DNA of 64,000 nucleotides from Carposina sasakii. Taxonomy: Eukaryota; Arthropoda; Insecta; Lepidoptera; Carposinidae. The stretch is from positions 2,115,501-2,179,500 of the forward strand of contig CP053159.1 of NCBI GenBank assembly GCA_014607495.2. The letters are read 5' to 3'. Made by a program: the position numbers and the translations under genes. The notes below the pieces were generated by a model, which did not search any database, had not been told where the DNA came from, and worked only from the letters and a program-made list of their open reading frames with translations. This document shows, in pieces, positions 55,936 through 64,000 of the stretch (positions are counted from its first letter, which is position 1; every line of letters begins with the position of its first letter).

Positions 55936-58075
55936 ATTACATATTGGCAACGTTATTCTTCATCCCGATAGCTATACACTAGCCAAATCTCGGCAAACGA
56001 AGCTGAATCCCTCAGCACAATGTTTAAAGATGAAACTATCTACCATATCCTAACGGATTATATTGATGGAGAAGTGTTTTTATAAATTAATCTTAGTCAA
56101 GATATTATATATTATAAAATTATTAATAAAGAAATGGAAAAAAATCATAAGTATCAGGTTCATTTCGCTAGAACAACAAACAACAAAGTTATTATTATTT
56201 TTGCCTGTATGGGTTGCACACTTCTGCTCAACCTCTTTGGGGGTAATGTATGTATCACATATTATGTTGATGAGGGATTTTCTGACAACTATAAAAGTAA
56301 AAGAAAATAGTACATCACAGTTGCCGTTACTACATCAATCTCGAAAAAAAAACATGTGGGTAGTTTCATAATAACTGTTTGTGAGTAATGAGGTAGTCAT
56401 CTAAAAGATATGCTAGTTTTAAAGTAAAATAATTTTTTTAAAAGGAAAAACCGACTTCCTCCCTAAACTCGAACTTACTAAAGTAAAATTTTACTAAAGG
56501 GCAAATATATATTGCGTTAAGCAGTGTACGAAGTTTAGAAGGCATAATATTGTCAGATTTATATGCCAGCAAAGGATTAAATAGGCCACATGACAAAAGA
56601 GAGAAATGAGTAGGCTTCGAAACTTTACGTCTGACAATATAAGCAACATATTATTACACTCCTTCTTCCTGCCCTGTTCCCAATCATTTGGGGTCGGTGC
56701 AATATGTAGGTATCTACTCTACTTTCATTCATCCCTATTATCCGTCATCTCGTTATTCTCATGTCTACCTCTTCCGCTATAACCATCTTACTTTGGACAC
56801 GGCTTAACGCAACATATAATTTCACGACTTAACACAATTCGCCTATCCAACCGAATAAAGCGGTAATGTCACGTTACGTAAATATTTTTTTACATATTCG
56901 GATAAAGGAGCATGAAATACATCAGACTACCTTTTTTCAAAATCGCTATAATAATAATAATAATAATTTATTTCACAAGAAATGTGGTACATAGCAAAGA
57001 TCTTAAAGTAAATAGGTTTCACACATTTCGCCACAGTCAGGCATGCAAAATTAGTTTATAAGTTCAAGGGGTAAAACAATGTCCAACACAATTGATACTA
57101 CTCGCAGGTTAAATTACAATTATTGTCAAATGATAGATACGAGTACATCATAGTTGGTTACATTAGGATAACCACAGATCTGTTTATTTTATATGTATAT
57201 AACCATTGTCTTCAAAGAAGTCATGCAAAGAGTAGAAATTTTTTGACTTTAGCCATTTAATGAGGCTTTTCTTAAATAGTTTACTAGGTAGGTATATTCA
57301 AAATATAATATTATCTTAAAAATAATATATAATATAATCTATGCATTTTTTATATGCATAGACGTCTATTTACAACCGAAATTTATAGTCCTGATGTTGG
57401 AGAATAAAGTCATAATAAAACATTACGCTTGTTCACCCTCCATAGTAAATGTAGTAAACTATTTTTACCGCTTTATTCGTCTGAAGTACCCCGGATATAG
57501 TTTTAGTATCTATCTACACGCTTTTATTCATCTGAATTTTACCAATACATATGGGAGTAAAAATCTATTACATCTTTATCCAAATAGAACATCTGTTAAC
57601 CAATTTTTGTAAAATTTGTTACGATCCCGCGTTGCCTTTAAGTAATGTTAATTACTCCTAGAAGATTAATCTATAGTAGTTGCATTACCTTTTACATTAA
57701 GATTTAATATGAGTTTCAAAGCAAATACTCATTGCAATTATTACCGTATCGACGTTTTTGACGCGACGTTGCATTTCGTAAAAATAGTTTTGCTGTCTCT
57801 TTCGTATCCCTTGTGTCGTATGATATCGGCGACGGTAAGTAATTTTATAGGTACTTTAAACCTACACATTGATTTAGCTGGTAGATGTTATAAATAAATA
57901 ATAATAGTTTAACGAATTAATGGGTAACAATTATACAATACATACAAGTAGATAGTAGTCAGGTTGTGTAGGTAAGTAGATACTTAGTTAGAAAGAATAG
58001 TACCTACTTAGCGTTCTTAAAAAACAAAAATGTCTGTTCATGAAAATAAATTATAATCATTACCTATTGTATAAA
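55936..58075. other. Intergenic, mostly unrecognised
   Basis: Apart from the LINE-tail-like piece at 56940-57280, only AT-rich sequence and chance ORFs (for example 56063-56371) are seen. Confidence 0.4.
56940..57280 (-). repeat. Probable LINE 3'-UTR fragment, minus strand
   Basis: Begins (AAT)6 then TTTATTTCACAAGAAATGTG. This is the reverse of a CR1-like end such as the (TTA)n tail at 61770. The rest is AT-rich and non-coding. Confidence 0.4.
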
Positions 58076-58082
58076 CCCTGTT

Positions 58083-58241
58083 TTGCCCTACATCGATGAC
58101 TACACATGCCACCACTCCAATTACCCTGCAAATAAGTGTGATGGTATCGTTGTGTACATTCGAGTTGGGCTCAGTGCAATCATCACTGAACCACCATTTA
58201 AAGATGCGAGCTGCTTAACCCTAAAAATAGAAAATATGTAT
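58083..58241 (+). pseudogene. LINE endonuclease, N-terminal fragment before the insertion
   Basis: About 53 residues, including CDGIVVYIRVGL and the strand CLTLKIENMY, typical of the middle of APE-type endonucleases. The frame runs off into the inserted element at 58242 and resumes at 58868 after the duplicated target AGAAAATATGTAT. Confidence 0.7.
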
Positions 58242-58867
58242 TCACTATGGGTGCGCCCACCACCGGGCCCTACACCCTCCACTGACCCTCGGATCTGATA
58301 ACTCATAATTGCGACAACAGGCACTTGCACTAACTACAATCGCCATGAGAAACCAGACCCGAGCACCTAGCATGCAAGACGATACATTGCACCATTCCGA
58401 AATCAAAAACTAGATAAATAATCTACATATGTTTCGCCAACAACCGTGGCATCCTCAGGATTATAGAAATTAGTAAATTAGTAAACCACTAATTACTATG
58501 AACCTCTAAAACCCAACACATTACTTACACAGAATTAACTACCCTCTACTAAGTATTAAAAAATATATAAATAATTACCCACCATTATTTATATTTCAAA
58601 TAAATATATACTATTTGTGCACACAAACCAAATAGTATTGGGTGAATTAGTTAAATTTAAATGAAAAAATTCAAAAATTCACCAAAATATTGATAAATTA
58701 GTAAAGAAAACAAGGAAGTATGGAACAACATATTCCATTGCCTACAAAAACAAAAATTGTTATTGACATTGACAAGCCACTACATTCTAAGGTTACTGTT
58801 TATTTATTTCATACCCCATAGTGAATGTTTGAACTTCCGAATTGTAACGCCTAATACAATTTCATTT
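58242..58867 (+). mobile_element. 626-bp uncharacterised insertion with 13-bp target duplication
   Basis: Flanked by AGAAAATATGTAT at 58229-58241 and 58868-58880, and removal of the insert rejoins the LINE reading frame. It starts TCACTATGGGTGCGCCCACC and ends GCCTAATACAATTTCATTT. CCCCATAGTGA near 58818, 50 bp inside the right end, is the reverse complement of the left tip. No ORF. A much shorter copy with the same two ends is at 34381-34476. Confidence 0.75.
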
Positions 58868-58874
58868 AGAAAAT

Positions 58875-59567
58875 ATGTATACAATTATATGTATCTACAG
58901 ACCCCCATTTAACTCTAACATCGATAATTTCAAAAACTCACTTGAAGCGGTGGTATCCCAAGCATCCGGTGAGGCAATAATTCTCACGGGGGATATTAAC
59001 ATCGATGTGAAGGATGGTTCAAAGGACAATAGAGCGGATGGGTATATGGATTTCCTATTGCATTATGGTCTATATCCTGGGCATGTCTTCCCTACCCATG
59101 ATGGTCAGTGTTTGGACCATGCTTTTATAAACTCAAAAATACGGAGTCGTGTGGTGGTATGTGGTGCGGCAATCACGGACCATGATTCTGTTTTCATTGG
59201 ATTAAACAAAAAAATTGGTGGGGAAAGACCAGCCCAACCAAAAATTATCACCAAGATCAACTATCCAGGACTAGTTGAGGATCTTAATGATACAGACTGG
59301 ACAGAATTGTTCAGCGTCACTGACACTAATGGAGCATTCGAAAATTTTATGAACACCCTCACAGCTAAAATTAATCGCCATAAAACAGTACAGACTATTG
59401 TAAACTCAAAACATATCAGGCGTTCGTGGGTCACCCCCGGTCTTATAAAGTGTATGAGGCATCGAGACTCTTTACACATGGCTGCGAGGAGGACCCTGGT
59501 AATCTCACCCTGTAGGTCCAATATAAGACATACAGGAATAGGTGCAATAACATTCTACAAAGCCTGA
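58875..59567 (+). pseudogene. LINE APE-type endonuclease, C-terminal part
   Basis: 230-residue frame with IYRPP, the catalytic-site motif ILTGDINID, and the conserved LDHAF and ITDHDSVF (the final aspartate-histidine motif of APE-type nucleases). After about residue 205 the translation departs from LINE-like sequence because of a one-base frameshift near 59490. The alternate frame then contains a TAG before rejoining the RT ORF. Confidence 0.8.
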
Positions 59568-59590
59568 AGGATCAACACGATAAAAGCCTA

Positions 59591-61420
59591 TTGGATGAAA
59601 GTAGAGGAAATACTAAGAAGACTTGGGAGGCCTTAAAATCAATCTGTAATATTGGATCCGGTAAATCCGGAGTATCAAAACTCGTTGAGAATGAGGATAA
59701 CGTTACCGTAGCACTAAACAGACATAATGCATTTTTTTCCAACTTGGGAAGTAACTTGGCGACAGACACTCTAAAAAGACTAAATAAGACTGAAGACCAG
59801 CTTGCTGATGGCTTACAACTAGATGACCGCTCAGCCAAGTCTTTGTTCCTGTCTCCAGTCAATGAGACTGAAATTTACAAAATAATTTCAGAACTGAAAA
59901 CTCAAACTGCGGCAGGCTGGGATGAGATAAGCAATCTGACAATTAAGATTTGTAAGCAAAGCCTCGTAGTCCCAATTGTTTACCTCTGTAATCTGAGCAT
60001 GCAGTCGGGAATTGTCCCTGATGGCTTAAAGACCGCCCATGTATGTCCTATTCATAAAGCAGGTGATCAAAGTGAAATTTCAAACTACTGTCCGGTATCC
60101 CTCCTTACATCTTTCTCCAAGATCCTAGAAAAGGTCATAAACAAAAGGTTGGTCTCCTTCTTGGAAAAAGAAAGCCTCTTGGCGGAAAACCAATTCGGTT
60201 TCCGCGCTGGGAGGTCAACAGAGGACGCTGTGGCTCTACTAACTGAAACAATAACTGACGCACTCGACTCCGGAAAAAGATGCGCGGGAGTCTTCCTTGA
60301 TCTAGCAAAAGCCTTCGATACGATTTCTCATCCAATACTACTGAGAAAAATGGAATCTCTGGGCGTCAGGGGGGTTGCACTGGATTGGTTTACATCGTAC
60401 CTCACAAACCGAAGGCAAAGATTGCGAATGGAGAATCAGTTCAGTGATTACGCTGCTGTTAACTTTGGCGTTCCGCAGGGAAGCGTATTGGGCCCTACTC
60501 TCTTCCTTGTGTATGTAAATGGTCTATGTAAATTAGACATACATAATGCGAAATTGCTTTCATTTGCTGATGACACTGTTGTTATATTTCAAGCGGAAAC
60601 ATGGGAACGGGTTCAAGAAGTGGCTGAAAATGGTATAAAGCGAGTGGCTAATTGGCTTGATCAAAACTTGTTAACCCTAAATACAAACAAAACAAAGTAC
60701 TTAACCTTTTATGTGACGCAGCCGACCGCACCTCTACAAGCCCTAAATATAAGAATACACAGTTGTGATGGAAAACCATTATGTAAATGCCCCGCTTTAA
60801 AACAGATAGACCATATTAGGTACCTGGGGGTCATAATTGATGAGCGCCTGACCTGGGCGAAACAGATAGACATCCTGTGCGGCAGAGTAAGAAAATTAAT
60901 GTTCATATTCAAGCGGCTTAGGAGGATTGCTGATGTCAGACTCATAAACATAGTGTACAAATCGCTGTGCCAATCAGTATTAACTTACTGTGTTACATCT
61001 TGGGGAAGCACCTACAGCACCTACCTAATTAAACTAGAACGGGCACAGCGAGCGATTCTGAAGGTTGCATTTGGTAAACACCGCCGTTACCCAACAATCG
61101 CTCTCTATGGCGACTGCAAGTGCCTCTCAGTACGCCAGGTTTTTATTCTTTCTGCTCTTCTGCGTTTCCATAAGCTGGCCCCCCAAATGGTCATAAGTAC
61201 TTGTAGGTCACAAAGGCAGTTCACATGGCCCAAGCCAATTCGCAAAACAGTCTTTGCCAGGAGAACAATGTCATTTCTCGGTCCACATTTGTACGGCCTG
61301 GTTCAAAAGGAATTAAATATACTGAACACTACACGTCGCAAATGTAAAAGCCTAGTTATGGACTGGCTTTTGACAAAAGACTACACTGACACAGAAGGAA
61401 TCCTGCACATACCCAAATAA
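59591..61420 (+). CDS. LINE reverse transcriptase ORF
   Basis: 609 residues, uninterrupted. RT motifs: PVSLLTSFSKILE, NQFGFRAGRST, FLDLAKAFDT, GVPQGSVLGP (about 293-302) and catalytic FADD at 325-328, followed by thumb-like sequence with YLGVIID and a cysteine-containing C-terminus. The true start lies in the upstream endonuclease; the ATG used here is internal. An ORF this long implies relatively recent insertion, although the element as a whole is defective. Confidence 0.9.
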   Translation: MDESRGNTKKTWEALKSICNIGSGKSGVSKLVENEDNVTVALNRHNAFFSNLGSNLATDTLKRLNKTEDQLADGLQLDDRSAKSLFLSPVNETEIYKIISELKTQTAAGWDEISNLTIKICKQSLVVPIVYLCNLSMQSGIVPDGLKTAHVCPIHKAGDQSEISNYCPVSLLTSFSKILEKVINKRLVSFLEKESLLAENQFGFRAGRSTEDAVALLTETITDALDSGKRCAGVFLDLAKAFDTISHPILLRKMESLGVRGVALDWFTSYLTNRRQRLRMENQFSDYAAVNFGVPQGSVLGPTLFLVYVNGLCKLDIHNAKLLSFADDTVVIFQAETWERVQEVAENGIKRVANWLDQNLLTLNTNKTKYLTFYVTQPTAPLQALNIRIHSCDGKPLCKCPALKQIDHIRYLGVIIDERLTWAKQIDILCGRVRKLMFIFKRLRRIADVRLINIVYKSLCQSVLTYCVTSWGSTYSTYLIKLERAQRAILKVAFGKHRRYPTIALYGDCKCLSVRQVFILSALLRFHKLAPQMVISTCRSQRQFTWPKPIRKTVFARRTMSFLGPHLYGLVQKELNILNTTRRKCKSLVMDWLLTKDYTDTEGILHIPK

Positions 61421-61874
61421 GCACACACTTGCACATACATATGCATGAACACGCACACAGACCAACTCTCCTCATTTTACTATTATGTATATGTATAATT
61501 AACATCATTTGTGAGATGCATCGTTGGGTGGATAATTTAAATTTTAAATTTATTAATCATTAATTCAATTGTTATATGGTAGTTAATTAGTAATTTGAAT
61601 TTTTATATAAATTGTTAATTTTAATTTCTCTTTTTTGTATTTTTGTATTTATGGATCTAAAATTACATAACCATAGGAAGTCACTAGTTCCCACGACACA
61701 GGGTATCCTAGTGTGGGGCTAGAGAGCAAACTATGTAATGTAAAATATTATTTTGGCCAAATAAATGAATTATTATTATTATTATTATATTATATTATTA
61801 TGTTACTTAGCACAAAGACTAGTTTATTTATTTTGAACAATAACTGTGATTTACTCCATAATTATAAAATATGA

Positions 61875-62560
61875 TAATAAAAGTGGCGGCCATTTTGAAC
61901 TTTTTAGTTAAGGGCCTGCTTGCTTCCAAATTCGATATCTGAGGTTCCTTTCAGTTCCCAAATACATTTCCGGTGTCAAAAATAGTAAAAGTGGCCGCCA
62001 TTTTGAACTTTTTAGTTTAGTACCGGATTGCTTCCGAAATCGATATCTGAGATTCCTGGCAGTTCCCAAACACATTTCCGGTGTCATAAATAGTAAAAGT
62101 GGCCGCCATTTTGAACTTTTTAGTTAAGTACCGGATTGCTTCCAAAATCGATATCTGAGGTTCCTGGCAGTTCCCAAACACATTTCCGGTGTCAAAAATA
62201 GTAAATGTGGCCGCCATTTTGAACTTTTTAGTTAAGTACCGGATTGCTTCCAAAATCGATATCTGAGGTTCCTTTCAGTTCTCAAACTCATATCCGATGT
62301 CAAAAATTAAAAAAGTGGCCACTATTTTGAGCTTTTTAGTTAAGAGCCAGATTGCTTCCAAAATCGACATCTGAGATTCCTGGCAGTTCTCAAACACATT
62401 TCCGATGTCAAAAATAGTAAAAGTGGCCGCCATTTTGAACTTTTTAGTTAAGTACCGGATTGCTTCCAAAATCAATATGTGCGGTTCCTTTTAGTTCCCA
62501 AACTCATATCCGATGTCAAAATTTAAAAAAGTATCCACTATTTTGAACTTTTTAGTATGT
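61875..62560 (-). repeat. 108-bp tandem array, seven units
   Basis: The anchor CATTTTGAAC (or CTATTTTGAG) recurs at 61891, 61999, 62107, 62215, 62323, 62431 and 62539, exactly 108 bp apart. 108 bp is 36 codons, and the minus strand is open over several units, repeating EAIRYLTKKFKMAATFTI and GNVFGNCQ. No start context or homology is seen, so it is treated as a satellite-like array. Confidence 0.85.
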
Positions 62561-62564
62561 GTGA

Positions 62565-63860
62565 TTTGCTGGAATTTTAACGTGAGTTCTAGACTTTTAG
62601 TTTCACGTTGCAGGTCTACTCCACATTTATAAAAAATAAAAGAGTTCTGGCTTTTGAGAATCTTTGAGAATATTTTGGAACGATTGAAAAAGTTTTTACT
62701 TACTTTTTGTATTTTCTACATTCAGGAGTGAGCCGCTGGAACTTTTACGTGAGTTCTGGACTTGATTTTAGTTCCAGGTTGCAGATCTAGTCCAGGTCTA
62801 TCAAAAACAAAAGAGTTTTAGCCTTCGAGAACCTTTGACATTTTTTTTGGAACGATTGAAAGAGTTTTTATATACTTTGTGTATTTTTTATATTCAGGTG
62901 TCAGCTGCTGGAACTTTTACGTGAGTTCTGGACTTGATTTTAGTTCCAGGTTGCAGGTCTACTCCAAATCTATTAAAAACAAAAAAGTTTTAGCATTTAA
63001 GAAGTTTTGAGAATTATTTTGGAACGATTGAAAGAGTTTTTATATACATTGTGTATTTTTTACATTCAAGTATGATCAGCTGGAACTTTTACGTGAGTTC
63101 TGGACTTGATTTTAGTTCCAAATTACAGGTCTACTCTAAATCTATTAAAAACAAAAGAGCCTTCGAGAACCTTCGAGAATTATTTTGGGACGATTGAAAG
63201 AGTTCTTATATACATTGTGAATTTTTTACATTTAAGTGTGAGCTGCTGGAACTTTTACGTGAGTTTTGGACTTAAATTTAGTTACAGAATGCAGATCTAG
63301 TCCAGGTCTATCAAAAACAAAAAAGTTTTAGCCTTCGAGAACCTTTGTCATGTTTTTTGGAACGATTGAAAGAGTTTTTATATACTTTGTGTATTTTTTA
63401 CATTTAGGTGTGAGCTGCTGGAACGTTTATGTGATTTCTGGACTTGATTTTAGTTCCAGGTTGCAGGTCTACTCCAGATCTATTAAAAACAAAAGAGTTC
63501 TAGCCTTCGAGAACCTTTGATAATTATTTTGGAACGATTGAAAGAGTTTTTATATACTTTGTCAATTTTTTTTACATTCAGGTGTGCGCTGCTGAATTTT
63601 TTACGTGAGTTTTGGACGTAATTTAGTTCCAGGTTGCAGATCTACTCCAAATCTATTAAAAACAAAAGAGTTTTAGCCTTCGAGAAGTTTTGAGAATTAT
63701 TTTGACACGATTCAGAGTTTTTATATACATTGTGTATTTTTTACATTCAAGTGTGAACTGCTGAAACTTTTACGTGAGTTTTCGACTTGAATTTAGTTTC
63801 AGAATACAGATTGAGTCCAGGTTTATCAAAAACAAAAGAGTTTTAGCCTTGAAACGCTGT
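62565..63860 (+). repeat. Tandem array of about 170 bp, eight units
   Basis: The ACGTGAGTT anchor recurs at 62580, 62747, 62919, 63091, 63257, 63429, 63603 and 63772 (spacing 166-174). Each unit contains GCTGCTGGAACTTTTACGTG, TAGTTCCAGGTTGCAG, AAAAACAAAAGAGTTTTAG and GGAACGATTGAAAGAG. No long ORF. It adjoins the 108-bp array. Confidence 0.85.
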
Positions 63861-64000
63861 CCCCTTCTTCCCCTATTACAGGCAAGAAGTGGACAGGTCC
63901 AGTTAATGAATTTAAACAAAAGAAAACTACGGTAAAACTAAAGGATTAAAATAAAAAACAATTTTTGAACAACGAGACTAATTTATTAAAATGAACGCGA

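Larger units (their letters stand above)
58076..61800 (+). mobile_element. Non-LTR retrotransposon (CR1/jockey-like), 5'-truncated and interrupted
   Basis: It contains the C-terminal two thirds of an APE-type endonuclease and a full reverse transcriptase. The element begins inside the endonuclease, so ORF1 is missing. It is interrupted by a 626-bp insertion (58242-58867), and has a frameshift near 59490 and an in-frame TAG at about 59513 in the linker frame. The 3' UTR contains AATAAATGAA and ends in a (TTA)n tract at 61770-61800, as CR1-group LINEs often end in short tandem repeats rather than poly(A). The clade is inferred from motif style only. Confidence 0.82.

Noticed and set aside
61875..63860. 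CRISPR-like array
   Set aside because: The units are long and contiguous, without spacers. The context is eukaryotic and the arrays are ordinary tandem satellites.

Overview
The window looks like lepidopteran (moth or butterfly) nuclear DNA. It is AT-rich and intron-rich, and it is packed with tRNA-derived SINEs, Helitron-like non-autonomous elements ending in CTAG before a T, mariner- and hAT-type MITEs, and LINE fragments. I recognised everything by eye; no database search or folding program was run.

The one confidently recognised host gene is a MYST-family histone acetyltransferase of the KAT7/HBO1 (Drosophila chameau) type on the minus strand. I could assemble eleven coding exons between 43661 (ATG) and 10728 (TGA) whose splice phases all agree, giving a predicted protein of 776 residues. 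It has a serine-rich N-terminus, a C2HC zinc finger (C359, C364, H377, C383) and a complete MYST domain: zinc finger C533/C536/H549/C553, autoacetylated lysine K597, acetyl-CoA loop QRQGYG at 647-652, and catalytic C639 and E673. Introns up to 12.8 kb are filled with transposon debris. Inside the 3.4-kb intron 34043-37483, a second small minus-strand gene or young pseudogene with three phase-compatible exons appears to be nested (35661-36544).

Layout: 1-10727 is 3' flank of KAT7, holding repeats and MITEs; 10728-43661 is the KAT7 gene; 43662-50782 is its 5' flank, with a possible 1.9-kb unclassified element (44449-46337) and a LINE 3'-UTR fragment; 50783-55032 is a degenerate Ty3/gypsy retrotransposon on the minus strand; 58076-61800 is a 5'-truncated non-LTR retrotransposon on the plus strand, interrupted by a 626-bp insertion; 61875-63860 is two adjoining tandem arrays of 108 bp and about 170 bp period.

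The most interesting pattern is in KAT7. At three exon borders, short tandem duplications carry copies of the splice site itself. A 34-bp minisatellite repeats a GAG|GTRAGAT-like 5' splice site next to exon 7. The acceptors of the last two exons each have a duplicated decoy upstream, and one of these creates an in-frame alternative last exon ending in a stop.
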